Source: Aestuariirhabdus litorea (lineage in GTDB: Bacteria; Pseudomonadota; Gammaproteobacteria; Pseudomonadales; Aestuariirhabdaceae). Taken from it: 64,000 nucleotides of DNA. Made by a program: the position numbers and the translations under genes. The DNA lies in contig NZ_QWEZ01000002.1 of assembly GCF_003864255.1 (NCBI RefSeq), positions 1,362,535 through 1,426,534 of the forward strand, read 5' to 3'. Below the pieces are notes generated by a model. The model had not been told where the DNA came from, ran no database searches, and was given only the letters and a program-made list of their open reading frames with translations. Every line of letters begins with the position of its first letter. The stretch's first letter is position 1. Shown piece after piece: positions 1 to 8,727 of this stretch.

Positions 1-367
1 CCGGCAGGGTGGGGCCATCGTTGAGGGTCACCCCCTCCCGCAGCTCCTGCAGGGCTGACTCCGTAGGTTCACCCTCCACCTGCACCCAGTAGGTTTTCTC
101 CAACTTGAAGCGCGGGTCTGCGATGCGCTGCTGCAGTTTGCCGTCGTTGGTCAGCAGTAACAGCCCCTCGCTGTCGCGGTCCAGCCGACCGGCGGGATAG
201 AGTCCCGGCTGGTCTATAAAGTCAGCCAGGGTGGCACGCCCCTCGCTGTCACGAAACTGGGTCAGTACCAGGTAGGGCTTGTTGAGGAGCCACAGCAGGG
301 GGCGCGCCTGGGCGGGACGGCTGGCGCGGCGGGGGGCTTTTCGGGCGGTCGGGGTGGATCGTTTCAC
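1..367 (-). CDS. rluE: RluE-type 23S rRNA pseudouridine synthase (3' part cut by window edge)
   Basis: Partial gene read on the minus strand; the C-terminal end lies beyond base 1. The translation contains [15 protein letters not shown], then a GRATLADFI segment and [19 protein letters not shown], which carries the catalytic Asp of the RsuA/RluE pseudouridine synthase family. [12 protein letters not shown] follows and is typical of RluE. The family isomerises one uridine of 23S rRNA to pseudouridine in the cytoplasm. There is no ATG at the N-terminus. I chose the GTG at 367; a TTG at 373 is the alternative. A basic Ala/Arg/Pro-rich leader of about 20 residues precedes the domain. It lies downstream of suhB, separated by a strong hairpin. 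Confidence 0.82.
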   Translation of the reverse strand, partial: MKRSTPTARKAPRRASRPAQARPLLWLLNKPYLVLTQFRDSEGRATLADFIDQPGLYPAGRLDRDSEGLLLLTNDGKLQQRIADPRFKLEKTYWVQVEGEPTESALQELREGVTLNDGPTLP

Positions 368-380
368 GGGCAAAGGGGTA

Positions 381-407
381 GACCGGCCGCCCCGCAGGGG
401 GCCGGTC
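381..407 (-). terminator. GC-rich hairpin between suhB and rluE
   Basis: GACCGGCC at 381-388 pairs perfectly with GGCCGGTC at 400-407, with further G/C pairs inside. It lies just after the suhB stop on the minus strand and before rluE. There is no T-tract, so it may be an attenuator or mRNA 3'-end stabiliser rather than a full intrinsic terminator. Confidence 0.5.
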
Positions 408-415
408 CGACGGGC

Positions 416-1228
416 TTACTTGAGAGCGGCGGGGACGAAGGGGGCGATGGCCTGCAGCAGTGCCTTGAAGCACTTGGGGTTACCGCAGACGATGTTGCCG
501 CTTTCGAGGTGACGGTGGCCGCCGCCAAAGTCGCTGGTGAGGCCGCCGGCCTCCTGAATCAGCAGGCTGCCGGCCGAGATATCCCACTGGTTAAGACCAA
601 ACTCCCAGAACGCATCGTAGCGACCCGCAGCTACGTAGGCGAGATCCAGGGAGGCCGCACCGGCACGGCGGATGCCGGCAGACTGGGAAGCCACGCTCTT
701 GAACATCCCCATGTAGCTGTCGAGGTGTTCCATCTGGTCGGGACGGAAGGGGAAACCGGTGGCGATCAGGGCGTCGTTCATCTGCTTCTGCTTGCTCACC
801 CGCATGCGTTTGCCGTTCAGCTGGGCTCCGTGGCCGCGGCTGGCGCAAAACTCTTCACGACGAACGGGGTCCAGCACCACGGCGTGCTCGATGCGGCCGC
901 GATATTGGCAGGCGATAGAGACCGCATAGTGGGGAACACCGTGGATAAAGTTGGTGGTGCCATCGAGGGGGTCGATGATCCACAGGTAATCGGCACCGGT
1001 ACCGCTACCGGGCTGGTGGCCCGACTCTTCGCCCAGGAAACCGTGGTCCGGGTAGGCTTTTTTGAGAATCGCGATGGCGGCCCGTTCGGCGTTACGATCA
1101 ACTTCGGTAACATAGTCGTGGGTGCCTTTTTCGGCGACCTGAACGGTATCGAGGTCTTCAGCGGCGCGTACAATGATTTCGCCAGCCTTGCGTGCAGCAC
1201 GCAGGGCGATATTCAGCATCGGTTGCAT
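416..1228 (-). CDS. suhB: Inositol-1-monophosphatase family protein SuhB
   Basis: 270 aa, full length for SuhB. It shows the metal-dependent phosphatase motifs GEESG (Glu67/68), DPLDGTTN (Asp86, Asp89) and a later WDISAG motif that supplies the third metal-binding Asp. Family members hydrolyse inositol monophosphates; in gammaproteobacteria SuhB also joins the rRNA antitermination complex and aids ribosome maturation. It is divergent from trmJ across a 186-bp gap holding a perfect inverted repeat (1314-1336). The start at 1228 is the family N-terminus (MQPMLNIA...), so no extension is needed. Confidence 0.95.
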   Translation of the reverse strand: MQPMLNIALRAARKAGEIIVRAAEDLDTVQVAEKGTHDYVTEVDRNAERAAIAILKKAYPDHGFLGEESGHQPGSGTGADYLWIIDPLDGTTNFIHGVPHYAVSIACQYRGRIEHAVVLDPVRREEFCASRGHGAQLNGKRMRVSKQKQMNDALIATGFPFRPDQMEHLDSYMGMFKSVASQSAGIRRAGAASLDLAYVAAGRYDAFWEFGLNQWDISAGSLLIQEAGGLTSDFGGGHRHLESGNIVCGNPKCFKALLQAIAPFVPAALK

Positions 1229-1313
1229 GGTCGGTCTATTCGTCTGTAAGTGGTAAAGAACAAAATCGGCCCACGACGGGCCGGATCGCGGAAGTATACC
1301 AGAGACAACCGGT

Positions 1314-1336
1314 GGATGACGAAAAAATCGTCATCC
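1314..1336. promoter_or_regulatory. 9-bp perfect inverted repeat in the suhB/trmJ divergent region
   Basis: GGATGACGA (1314-1322) and TCGTCATCC (1328-1336) flank five A residues. No T-tract follows, and the repeat sits between two divergent genes, so an operator is more likely than a terminator. A TAGAAT -10-like hexamer for trmJ lies at 1372-1377, and a TATACT -10-like hexamer for suhB on the other strand at 1298-1293. No known regulator was recognised. Confidence 0.4.
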
Positions 1337-1414
1337 GGGCATCGGCCTCTGTGCGAGACGGTCAACTCTGTTAGAATGTCCAGCTATTAGTAACCTCGGC
1401 TTAACGGAATCAGG

Positions 1415-2167
1415 GTGTCAGACAATATATTGGTGGTGCTGGTCAACAGCTCCCATCCAGGCAATATCGGTAGTGCCGCCAGGGCGATGAAAACCATGGG
1501 GCTGTCGCAGCTGTGCCTGGTCGCTCCGGATCAATTTCCCCACGAGTACGCCACCAGTCGTGCCGCCGGTGCGGACGACCTGCTGGATAACGCCCGGGTG
1601 GTCGACACCCTGGATGAGGCGATTGCCGACTGCGCCCTGGTGGTAGGCACCAGCGCGCGGGGGCGCAAGATCCCCTGGCCCTTGCTCAACCCCCGCGAAT
1701 GCGCCGAGCGGGTGCTGCCGGAGTCCCGTCGTCACAAGGTGGCTCTGGTATTTGGGCGGGAAGAGCGGGGTTTGACCAACGACGAACTGGCTCGCTGCCA
1801 CTACCATGTGCATATCCCCTCCATGCCCGACTACAGCTCCCTCAACCTGGGGGCGGCGGTGCAGGTGCTCAGCTATGAGCTTCGAATGGCGCAGCTGGCG
1901 GCGCAAGATGCGCTTTCGGTGCCCAACGAGTGGGATGCCGAGTACGCTACGGCGGCTGAGCTGGAGGGGTATTACGGTCACCTTGAGGAGGTGCTGCGGC
2001 AGATCGGCTTTATCGATCCCGCCAACCCCGGCCAGGTGATGACCCGCCTGCGTCGCCTCTACAGTCGCCAGCGGCTGGACAAGATTGAGGTTAATATATT
2101 GCGCGGCGTGCTCAGCGAGACCCAGCGCAGCCTGCGTCAGCCCCCCACACCACCCACGGAAGAGTAA
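1415..2167 (+). CDS. trmJ: tRNA Cm32/Um32 2'-O-methyltransferase TrmJ
   Basis: 250 aa SPOUT-class methyltransferase. The N-terminal motif NSSHPGNIGSAARAMKTMGL and the later FGREERGLTNDEL and IPSMPDYSSLNLGAAVQV blocks are the SpoU/TrmJ signatures that form the knotted SAM site. It methylates the ribose of nucleotide 32 in tRNA anticodon loops. The start is GTG at 1415, a few bases after an AGGG stretch; family members begin with a similar LVxxxHPGNIG block. It is followed by cysE after 3 bases, so the two are probably co-transcribed. Confidence 0.95.
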   Translation: MSDNILVVLVNSSHPGNIGSAARAMKTMGLSQLCLVAPDQFPHEYATSRAAGADDLLDNARVVDTLDEAIADCALVVGTSARGRKIPWPLLNPRECAERVLPESRRHKVALVFGREERGLTNDELARCHYHVHIPSMPDYSSLNLGAAVQVLSYELRMAQLAAQDALSVPNEWDAEYATAAELEGYYGHLEEVLRQIGFIDPANPGQVMTRLRRLYSRQRLDKIEVNILRGVLSETQRSLRQPPTPPTEE

Positions 2168-2170
2168 GCC

Positions 2171-2974
2171 ATGTTCGAGCGACTGCGAGAGGATGTTTCC
2201 AGTGTCTTTCACCGCGACCCGGCGGCCCGTAACACCTTCGAGGTGTTGACCTGCTATCCCGGGTTGCATGCCCTGCTGATCCATCGACTCAGTCACTGGC
2301 TGTGGAATGCCGGTTTCAAATGGCTGGCGCGCTTTATCTCTACCCTTGCGCGCTGGCTGACGGGGATTGAGATCCACCCGGGGGCGCGTATCGGGCGCCG
2401 TTTCTTTATCGATCACGGCCTTGGTGTGGTGATCGGTGAGACCACCGAGATCGGCGACGACGTCACCCTTTACCAGGGGGTAACCCTGGGGGGAACCAGC
2501 TGGAACAAGGGCAAGCGCCACCCGACCCTGGGGGACGGGGTGGTGGTGGGGGCGGGCGCCAAGGTGCTGGGTCCCTTTACCGTTGAGGCGGGGGCCAAAG
2601 TGGGATCGAACGCGGTGGTGACCAAGGCGGTCCCCGCTGGCGCGACGGTGGTCGGCATTCCCGGGCGTATCATACCGCCCCGTGACCAGCGTGCTGCCGA
2701 GGATCCCCTGCAGGCACGACGTAAGGCGATGGCGGAGAAGATCGGCTTCGATGCTTACGGCGTAACCGAGGATATGCCCGATCCCGTGGCCCGGGCGATG
2801 GGGGGGATTCTTGACCATCTGCACGCCGTTGATGCCCGCATCGGGGTGATGTGCGAAGGTCTAAAAGAGCTTGGTATAAAGAACTGCGACAATGCCCTGC
2901 CTGAGTTGAAGGATGAAGACTTTGAGGCGGTGAAAGAGAGTGGCAGCGCGCGAAAGGGGGCTGAGGCGGAGTAA
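2171..2974 (+). CDS. cysE: Serine O-acetyltransferase
   Basis: 267 aa. The N-terminal helical part is followed by a left-handed beta-helix of hexapeptide repeats, including [18 protein letters not shown] (catalytic His in the DHG element), [20 protein letters not shown] and [10 protein letters not shown]. It transfers acetyl from acetyl-CoA to serine to give O-acetylserine, the precursor of cysteine. The C-terminal extension of about 90 residues beyond the helix matches the short EpsC/plant-like group, not the enterobacterial form. Its position directly before the isc operon links cysteine supply with the cysteine desulfurase IscS. Confidence 0.95.
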   Translation: MFERLREDVSSVFHRDPAARNTFEVLTCYPGLHALLIHRLSHWLWNAGFKWLARFISTLARWLTGIEIHPGARIGRRFFIDHGLGVVIGETTEIGDDVTLYQGVTLGGTSWNKGKRHPTLGDGVVVGAGAKVLGPFTVEAGAKVGSNAVVTKAVPAGATVVGIPGRIIPPRDQRAAEDPLQARRKAMAEKIGFDAYGVTEDMPDPVARAMGGILDHLHAVDARIGVMCEGLKELGIKNCDNALPELKDEDFEAVKESGSARKGAEAE

Positions 2975-3046
2975 TCGGTCCCGGAAGCTGATATTATGCG
3001 CGCTCTTGACCTCGATCAGTCATCCTTTTCTGCCCTGTCAGGTTAA

Positions 3047-3071
3047 ATACTTGACTGTCTTACTCGGTTAT
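3047..3071 (+). promoter_or_regulatory. IscR type 1 binding site overlapping the iscR promoter
   Basis: The 25-bp element starts ATACTTGACT and ends ACTCGGTTAT, with a 5-bp centre. It fits the E. coli type 1 IscR consensus (ATA-SYY-GACT ... AGTC-RRS-TAT) at most positions. It contains the -35 hexamer, so bound [2Fe-2S]-IscR would block RNA polymerase and autorepress the operon. The factor assignment comes from family knowledge; the match itself is visible. Confidence 0.82.
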
Positions 3072-3079
3072 TGCAGAAT
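3051..3079 (+). promoter_or_regulatory. Sigma-70 promoter of the isc operon
   Basis: TTGACT at 3051-3056 and CAGAAT at 3074-3079 are separated by 17 bp. The iscR start codon follows about 48 bp later. Confidence 0.72.
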
Positions 3080-3127
3080 TCACCCTAGACTATGGGGTTG
3101 TAAATCTGACACGGCGGGGTATCTCTA

Positions 3128-3610
3128 ATGCGTTTAACCACTAAAGGTCGCTATGCGGTCACAGCGATGCTGGACTTGGCGTTGCACGCCGACAATGGAC
3201 CAGTCGCTCTGGCGGATATTTCCCAGCGCCAGGGTATTTCGCTCTCCTACCTGGAGCAGCTGTTTGCGAAGCTGCGCCGCCATGAGCTGGTCAGCAGCGT
3301 ACGTGGACCGGGTGGTGGTTATCGCCTGAGTCGCGCCAGTGGCACCATTGATGTGGCCCAGGTGATCGACGCGGTTAATGAGTCGGTTGATGTTACCCGC
3401 TGCAGTGGCGGTGGGGATTGCCAGCAGGGCGATGTCTGCCTGACCCACCACCTGTGGTGCGACCTGAGTGCCCAGATTCACAGCTTCCTTTGCGGTATCA
3501 CCCTCGCGGACCTGGTTCGTCGAAGCGACGTGCGTTCGGTGGCCGCCCGCCAGGAGTGCGCTGATGAGAGCCACATGCTGGGACGTATTGAAGCCTCATC
3601 GCTGAACTAG
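3128..3610 (+). CDS. iscR: Fe-S cluster-sensing repressor IscR
   Basis: 160 aa Rrf2-family winged-helix regulator. The N-terminal [18 protein letters not shown] and the wing [10 protein letters not shown] are typical. The cluster ligands Cys92, Cys98, Cys104 and His107 are all present in [18 protein letters not shown], at the same numbers as in E. coli. With a [2Fe-2S] cluster it represses the isc operon; the apo form regulates other genes. A type 1 site overlaps its own promoter, and a second copy of the same element lies at erpA (53105-53129). First gene of the isc operon, 40 bp before iscS. Confidence 0.97.
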   Translation: MRLTTKGRYAVTAMLDLALHADNGPVALADISQRQGISLSYLEQLFAKLRRHELVSSVRGPGGGYRLSRASGTIDVAQVIDAVNESVDVTRCSGGGDCQQGDVCLTHHLWCDLSAQIHSFLCGITLADLVRRSDVRSVAARQECADESHMLGRIEASSLN

Positions 3611-3644
3611 CGCCGGGGCGACCTTGATTCAGGATTGGAGATCT

Positions 3645-3650
3645 ATGTAG
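3645..3650 (+). promoter_or_regulatory. ATG-TAG start-stop element before iscS
   Basis: ATG followed at once by TAG lies in frame directly before the iscS ATG at 3651. The GGAG at 3637-3640 is 4 bp from the first ATG and 10 bp from the second, so both could compete for the same ribosome. Such minimal ORFs can lower or tune initiation; whether this one does is inference. Confidence 0.35.
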
Positions 3651-4865
3651 ATGAAACTGCCTATTTATTTTGATTACTCTGCCACCACGCCGGTTGATCC
3701 GCGTGTCGCGCAGAAGATGGTGGAGTGCCTCACCGCAGACGGTAACTTCGGCAACCCCGCTTCGCGCTCCCACCTGTTCGGGTGGAAGGCGGAAGAGGCG
3801 GTCGAGACTGCGCGCCGCCAGGTCGCCGACCTGATCAACGCCGACCCCCGCGAGATTGTCTGGACCTCGGGAGCCACCGAGTCTGACAACCTCGCGATCA
3901 AGGGGGTAGCCCACTTCTACCAGAAGAAGGGCAAGCACATCATCACCTCCAAGATTGAGCACAAGGCGGTGCTGGATACCTGTCGCCAGCTCGAGCGTGA
4001 AGGGTTCGAAGTCACCTATCTGGAACCCGATGCCAACGGCATCATCCAGCCCCAGGCGGTGGCCGACGCCCTGCGCGAAGACACTATCCTGGTGTCACTG
4101 ATGCACGTCAACAACGAGATTGGCGTGATCAATGACATTACCGCCATCGGCGAGATCACCCGTGCGCACAAGGTGCTGCTGCATGTGGATGCCGCCCAGA
4201 GCGCCGGCAAGCTGGCGATCGACATGGAGACCATGAAGGTGGACCTGGCCTCCTTCTCGGCCCACAAGATCTATGGTCCCAAGGGGATCGGTGCCCTTTA
4301 CGTGCGGCGCAAGCCGCGGGTGCGGATCGAGGCCCAGATGCACGGCGGTGGTCACGAGCGTGGTATGCGTTCCGGTACCCTGCCGACCCACCAGATCGTG
4401 GGTATGGGGGAAGCCTTCCGCCTGGCTCGTGAGGAGATGGCCAAGGACAACGAGCACGTGCACCAGCTGAAGGAGCGTTTCTGGCGCCAGGTCTCCGATA
4501 TGGAGCAGGTGTTCCTCAACGGAGATGCCGAGCAGCGCGTGCCCGGGAACCTCAACGTCAGCTTCAATTTCGTCGAGGGTGAGTCCCTGATCATGTCCCT
4601 CAAGGACCTGGCGGTCTCATCCGGTTCGGCCTGTACCTCGGCCAGCCTTGAACCCTCCTATGTACTGCGGGCGCTGGGGCTGAACGATGAGATGGCCCAC
4701 AGCTCCCTGCGCTTCAGCTTTGGTCGTTTCACGACCGAAGAGGAGGTGGATTTTGCGGCGCAAAAAGTACGAGACGCAGTGAGCAAACTGCGCGAACTGT
4801 CGCCACTTTGGGATATGTACAAAGATGGCGTAGACCTGAATACCGTGGAATGGGCCGCGCACTAA
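3651..4865 (+). CDS. iscS: Cysteine desulfurase IscS
   Basis: 404 aa, the usual IscS length. It is a PLP enzyme converting cysteine to alanine and passing the sulfur as a persulfide to IscU and other acceptors. Visible features are the N-terminal [14 protein letters not shown], the PLP lysine in [17 protein letters not shown], and the mobile-loop catalytic cysteine in [21 protein letters not shown], plus the long C-terminal segment of group I desulfurases. Second gene of the isc operon. The start at 3651 is preceded by a GGAG element and an ATG-TAG pair. Confidence 0.97.
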   Translation: MKLPIYFDYSATTPVDPRVAQKMVECLTADGNFGNPASRSHLFGWKAEEAVETARRQVADLINADPREIVWTSGATESDNLAIKGVAHFYQKKGKHIITSKIEHKAVLDTCRQLEREGFEVTYLEPDANGIIQPQAVADALREDTILVSLMHVNNEIGVINDITAIGEITRAHKVLLHVDAAQSAGKLAIDMETMKVDLASFSAHKIYGPKGIGALYVRRKPRVRIEAQMHGGGHERGMRSGTLPTHQIVGMGEAFRLAREEMAKDNEHVHQLKERFWRQVSDMEQVFLNGDAEQRVPGNLNVSFNFVEGESLIMSLKDLAVSSGSACTSASLEPSYVLRALGLNDEMAHSSLRFSFGRFTTEEEVDFAAQKVRDAVSKLRELSPLWDMYKDGVDLNTVEWAAH

Positions 4866-4885
4866 GCCTGGCTTTTGAGTGAGTT

Positions 4886-4899
4886 ACCCCTTAAGGGGT
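4886..4899. other. Perfect palindrome between iscS and iscU
   Basis: ACCCC and GGGGT flank a TTAA centre, giving a 14-bp palindrome that folds as a short 5-bp hairpin in the mRNA. No T-tract follows. It could mark an mRNA processing or stability point that uncouples iscS and iscU levels; this is inference. Confidence 0.35.
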
Positions 4900-4936
4900 G
4901 CACACAACCTGACAAGATAAAACTGAGGAGTTAATC

Positions 4937-5320
4937 ATGGCTTACAGTGACAAGGTACTCGACCATTACGAGAATCCTCGTAATGTGGGTAAGCTCGATG
5001 CCGATGATCCCGATGTGGGAACCGGTATGGTGGGTGCACCCGCCTGCGGCGATGTGATGCGCCTGCAGATCAAGGTGGACCAGCAGGGCATCATCGAGGA
5101 TGCGCGCTTCAAGACTTACGGTTGCGGCTCGGCCATTGCGTCCAGCTCACTGGTGACCGAGTGGATGAAGGGCAAGACCCTCGATGAGGCCGAGCAGATT
5201 AAAAACACGGCGATCGCTGAAGAGCTGGCGTTGCCGCCGGTCAAGATCCACTGCTCGGTTCTGGCCGAGGATGCGATCAAGGCCGCCGTTAAAGATTATC
5301 GTGAAAAGCACAAATCCTGA
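4937..5320 (+). CDS. iscU: Fe-S cluster scaffold IscU
   Basis: 127 aa, full length. The three cluster-ligand cysteines are present in GAPACGDVMRLQI, TYGCGSAIASSS and PPVKIHCSVLAEDA. The LPPVK motif recognised by HscA is also intact. IscU assembles a [2Fe-2S] cluster from IscS sulfur and iron, and HscA/HscB release it to carrier proteins. A GAGGAG ribosome-binding site precedes the ATG. Third gene of the operon, with the usual neighbours on both sides. Confidence 0.97.
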   Translation: MAYSDKVLDHYENPRNVGKLDADDPDVGTGMVGAPACGDVMRLQIKVDQQGIIEDARFKTYGCGSAIASSSLVTEWMKGKTLDEAEQIKNTAIAEELALPPVKIHCSVLAEDAIKAAVKDYREKHKS

Positions 5321-5351
5321 TCGTTAAATCCGATCAGCTGAGGGGGAGACT

Positions 5352-5675
5352 ATGGCTGTTACTATGACCGAGGCCGCCGCCAACCATGTGGCTCGATTCC
5401 TTGAGAATCGGGGCAAGGGGGTGGGAATTCGCGTCGGAGTCAAAACCACTGGATGTTCCGGAATGGGCTACGTCTTGGAGTTTGTTGACGAAACCCAGGA
5501 GGAGGATGCAGTGTTTGACTGCAACGGCGTCAAGGTCGTGGTCGACCCCAAGAGCCTGGTTTATATCGATGGCACCGAGCTTGATTTCGTCAAGGAGGGG
5601 CTCAACGAAGGCTTCAAATTCAATAATCCGCAGGCCGCCAGCGAGTGCGGTTGCGGTGAGAGTTTCAGCGTCTGA
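5352..5675 (+). CDS. iscA: A-type Fe-S carrier IscA
   Basis: 107 aa A-type carrier. The cysteines of the A-type fold are present: one in [13 protein letters not shown] and the C-terminal pair in [11 protein letters not shown]. It accepts and transfers iron or Fe-S clusters to apo-proteins. A strong AGGGGGA ribosome-binding site precedes the start. It is paralogous to ErpA (53172-53522), which shares the GCSG and CGCG elements. Confidence 0.96.
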   Translation: MAVTMTEAAANHVARFLENRGKGVGIRVGVKTTGCSGMGYVLEFVDETQEEDAVFDCNGVKVVVDPKSLVYIDGTELDFVKEGLNEGFKFNNPQAASECGCGESFSV

Positions 5676-5698
5676 GTGCCGCTAAGCGAGAGCCCTTG

Positions 5699-6229
5699 AT
5701 GCAGGAAGATTACTTCGAGCTGTTCGGGCTGCCGCGCAGCTACCAGCTGGACCAGCAGCAGCTGGCTACCCGTTTTCGTGAGTTGCAGCAGGTGGTTCAC
5801 CCCGACCGCCACGCGGCGGCCAATGAGCGCGACCAGCGCCTGTCGGTGCAGTACGCGGCCCACGTGAATGACGCCTACCAGACCCTGAAGGCGCCGGTCC
5901 CCCGGGCCATTTACCTGTTGCGTTGCCGCGGCATCGAGCCCCGGCTGGAAAACAATACCGTGATGGATGCCGCCTTCCTGATGCAGCAGATGGAGTGGCG
6001 CGAAGCGCTGGATGAGCTGCGCAGCAGCCGCTCCGAGGCTGACCTGGAGGCGCTGCGGAGCGAGGCGGATAGCCAGATGGGGCGCTTTCAGGCGCAGTTC
6101 TCTGAACTCTGGCAGGGCGAGGCGAAAGCGCTTGAGCAGGCGGAGTCGCTGGTAATGAAAATGCAGTTTGTGGATAAGCTGCAGGAGCAATTGGATCAGC
6201 TCGAAGATGAGCTGTTAGACGATTACTAA
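5699..6229 (+). CDS. hscB: Co-chaperone HscB (Hsc20)
   Basis: 176 aa J-domain protein. The N-terminal J domain contains the HPD motif (VVHPDRHAAANERD, near residues 31-45), which stimulates the HscA ATPase. The C-terminal three-helix domain, rich in Glu/Gln/Leu, binds IscU. A TTG at 5696 precedes the ATG directly. I chose the ATG because MQEDYFELFGLP matches the family N-terminus. It lies between iscA and hscA as in other isc operons. Confidence 0.95.
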   Translation: MQEDYFELFGLPRSYQLDQQQLATRFRELQQVVHPDRHAAANERDQRLSVQYAAHVNDAYQTLKAPVPRAIYLLRCRGIEPRLENNTVMDAAFLMQQMEWREALDELRSSRSEADLEALRSEADSQMGRFQAQFSELWQGEAKALEQAESLVMKMQFVDKLQEQLDQLEDELLDDY

Positions 6230-6241
6230 TTCGGACAGGGC

Positions 6242-8098
6242 ATGGCGTTACTACAGATATCAGAACCGGGAGAGAGCGCGCAGCCGCATCAGCACAAGCT
6301 GGCGGTAGGCATCGATCTGGGCACCACCAATTCGCTGGTCGCAACGGTACGCAGTGGCGTGGCCGATACCCTTCCCTGCAAGGGTGGCTCACACCTGCTG
6401 CCGTCGGTGGTTCACTACGGTGATCAATCGGTGCTGGTGGGTGCCCAGGCCCGCGAGTACGCTGCCCAGGATCCGCATAACACCATTATCTCGGTAAAGC
6501 GCCTGATGGGGCGTGGGGTTAAGGACCTGCGCTCCCTGGGAGGGGTAATGCCCTACGAGTTCAGCGCGGGTGAAGGGATGCCCTTTATCCGTACCCGTCA
6601 GGGGGATCGTTCTCCGGTCGAGGTATCGGCCGAGATCCTGCGGGTGCTGGCCGAGCGTGGCAGGGAGACCCTTGGCGGAGATCTGGTGGGGGCGGTGATT
6701 ACCGTGCCGGCCTACTTCGATGAAGCCCAGCGCCAGGCCACCAAAGATGCCGCCAAGCTGGCGGGGCTGAACGTCCTGCGGTTGCTTAATGAGCCCACCG
6801 CGGCCGCCGTGGCCTATGGCCTCGATAACGACGAGGAGGGGGTGGTCGCGATCTACGACCTGGGCGGAGGCACCTTTGATATCTCCATTCTGCGCCTGAC
6901 CCGCGGAGTGTTTGAGGTGTTGGCCACCGGCGGCGACTCCGCCCTCGGTGGTGACGACTTTGACCACGCCATCGCCAGCTGGATTCTGCAGCAGGCGGGG
7001 GTGGATGAGACCACACTCAATGCCGCCACCCAGCGCCAGGTGCTGAATGAGGCCTGTCGGGCCAAGCTGGCCCTGAGTGACGCCACCCGTGTCGGGGTCG
7101 CCTTTGGCGACTGGAGCGGTGAGCTGGAGCGCGAGCAATTCAATGCGCTGGTGGACCCCTTGATCGACCAGACCCTGCGGGCCTGCAAGCGAGCGCTGCG
7201 CGATGCCCGGGTGAGTGCTGATGAGGTGCGTAACCTGGTGATGGTCGGGGGTTCCACACGGGTACCGAGAGTTCGCGAGCGGGTGGCCCAGTGGATCGGC
7301 AAGCAGCCCCTGATCGATATCGACCCCGACCGCGTGGTGGCGATCGGGGCGGCGCGCCAGGCGGATTTGCTGGCGGGCAACAAGTCTACCGATGATATGT
7401 TACTGCTGGATGTGATTCCTCTCTCCCTCGGTCTGGAGACCATGGGGGGGTTGATGGAGAAGGTGATTCACCGCAACACCACCATCCCGGTGGCGCGGGC
7501 GCAGGAGTTCACCACCTTCAAGGATGGGCAGACCGCTATGGCGATCCATGTGCTGCAGGGGGAGCGGGAGTTGATCGCCGACAATCGTTCACTGGCGCGC
7601 TTCGTACTGCAGGGGATTCCCCCCATGGCCGCTGGCGCCGCCCGTATCCGGGTCACCTTCCAGGTGGATGCCGACGGGCTGCTCAATGTCAGTGCCACCG
7701 AACTCACCAGTGGGGTGGAATCGGGTGTGCAGGTGAAGCCCTCCTACGGGCTTTCCGATGGCGAGATCGCCGGTATGCTCAAGGCTTCCTACAGCCACGC
7801 GGCCGAAGACCGGGATGCGCGCATGCTGGCGGAGCAGCAGGTGGAAGCGGATCGCCTGCTGGAGGCGCTGGAGAGTGCGCTGGTGGCGGATGCCGAGTTG
7901 CTCAGTGAGGTCGAACTGCAGGCCATTCGTGCAGATATGGCGGCCCTGAAAGCGCTGCGCGAGGGGGATGACCGCCGCGCGATTGAATTGCAGGTGGAAC
8001 ACCTCTCCGAGTTGACCGCCGAGTTTGCCCAGCGCCGTATGGATAGTGGTATCCGCAAGGCGCTGGCCGGACACTCCATTGATGAGATTGAGAGCTAA
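6242..8098 (+). CDS. hscA: Hsp70-type chaperone HscA
   Basis: 618 aa, typical for HscA. The nucleotide-binding domain shows [16 protein letters not shown] (phosphate 1), [16 protein letters not shown] (phosphate 2) and [14 protein letters not shown] (adenosine site). The substrate-binding domain follows, then a helical lid without the EEVD-like tail of DnaK. It uses ATP to pull on the LPPVK motif of IscU and release its cluster, with HscB as partner. It starts 12 bp after hscB and ends 2 bp before fdx. Confidence 0.96.
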   Translation: MALLQISEPGESAQPHQHKLAVGIDLGTTNSLVATVRSGVADTLPCKGGSHLLPSVVHYGDQSVLVGAQAREYAAQDPHNTIISVKRLMGRGVKDLRSLGGVMPYEFSAGEGMPFIRTRQGDRSPVEVSAEILRVLAERGRETLGGDLVGAVITVPAYFDEAQRQATKDAAKLAGLNVLRLLNEPTAAAVAYGLDNDEEGVVAIYDLGGGTFDISILRLTRGVFEVLATGGDSALGGDDFDHAIASWILQQAGVDETTLNAATQRQVLNEACRAKLALSDATRVGVAFGDWSGELEREQFNALVDPLIDQTLRACKRALRDARVSADEVRNLVMVGGSTRVPRVRERVAQWIGKQPLIDIDPDRVVAIGAARQADLLAGNKSTDDMLLLDVIPLSLGLETMGGLMEKVIHRNTTIPVARAQEFTTFKDGQTAMAIHVLQGERELIADNRSLARFVLQGIPPMAAGAARIRVTFQVDADGLLNVSATELTSGVESGVQVKPSYGLSDGEIAGMLKASYSHAAEDRDARMLAEQQVEADRLLEALESALVADAELLSEVELQAIRADMAALKALREGDDRRAIELQVEHLSELTAEFAQRRMDSGIRKALAGHSIDEIES

Positions 8099-8100
8099 GT

Positions 8101-8439
8101 ATGACCCAGCTGATTTTCCTGCCCCACGATGAGATCTGCCCCGAGGGGCTGGTGATTGAGGTCGAGCCCGGGGTGACCGTGTGTGATGCGGCCCTGGCCG
8201 AAGGAATTGAGATTGAGCACGCCTGCGAAAAGTCCTGTGCCTGCACCACCTGCCATGTGATTGTGCGGGAGGGGTTCGACTCCCTGGAGGAGGCTGACGA
8301 GCTGGAGGAGGATATGCTCGACAAGGCCTGGGGGCTGGAGCCGGAGTCGCGCCTTAGCTGCCAGGCGGTGGTGGGTGAGGTGGACCTGGTGATCGAGATC
8401 CCCAAATACACCATCAACCAGGTATCCGAGAATCATTAA
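8101..8439 (+). CDS. fdx: [2Fe-2S] ferredoxin of the Isc system
   Basis: 112 aa adrenodoxin-type ferredoxin. The cluster ligands are seen as C-x5-C-x2-C in EHACEKSCACTTCHVIV, plus a distal Cys in RLSCQAVV. An extra Cys lies inside the first loop, as in E. coli Fdx. It supplies electrons for sulfur reduction during cluster assembly on IscU. The start is only 2 bp after the hscA stop, suggesting translational coupling. Confidence 0.96.
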   Translation: MTQLIFLPHDEICPEGLVIEVEPGVTVCDAALAEGIEIEHACEKSCACTTCHVIVREGFDSLEEADELEEDMLDKAWGLEPESRLSCQAVVGEVDLVIEIPKYTINQVSENH

Positions 8440-8466
8440 CCGGGCCCGTGGCCGCTGGAGTAGAGC

Positions 8467-8661
8467 ATGAAGTGGACCGATGTGCAGGATATTGCCATTG
8501 AGCTGTCGGAGGCGCACCCCGAGGTGGACCCGCGCTACGTCAACTTTGTGGATTTGAGGGGCTGGGTGCTGGCCCTGGATGACTTTGATGATGACCCGGC
8601 CCATTGTGGTGAAAAGGTGCTGGAAGCGATTCAGGCGGCCTGGATAGACGAAGCCGACTGA
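8467..8661 (+). CDS. iscX: Fe-S assembly modulator IscX
   Basis: 64 aa acidic protein, MKWTDVQDIAIELSEAHPEVDP at the N-terminus and DLRGWVLALDDFDDDP in the middle, both typical of IscX (YfhJ). It binds IscS and iron and modulates the rate of cluster assembly. A GGAG ribosome-binding site lies 7 bp before the ATG. It is the last gene of the isc operon. Confidence 0.95.
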   Translation: MKWTDVQDIAIELSEAHPEVDPRYVNFVDLRGWVLALDDFDDDPAHCGEKVLEAIQAAWIDEAD

Positions 8662-8681
8662 GCCCCGGGGCTGGCCGCCGC

Positions 8682-8706
8682 AAGGGGCTGGCTTCGGAAA
8701 CCCCTT
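8682..8706 (+). terminator. Hairpin after the isc operon
   Basis: AAGGGG (8682-8687) pairs with CCCCTT (8701-8706) across a 13-base loop. It lies 20 bp past the iscX stop. No long T-tract follows, so termination may be partial. Confidence 0.42.
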
Positions 8707-8727
8707 ACGCGCCTAGCGTATTCTTTT

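Noticed and set aside
1418..2824. 468-codon minus-strand open frame
   Set aside because: It is antisense to both trmJ and cysE, which are clear family members; low-complexity His/Gly-rich product.
3080..3110. Second IscR (type 2) site near the iscR start
   Set aside because: ACCC and GGGGT arms around TAGACTAT looked similar at first, but the spacing is too short for the type 2 consensus.
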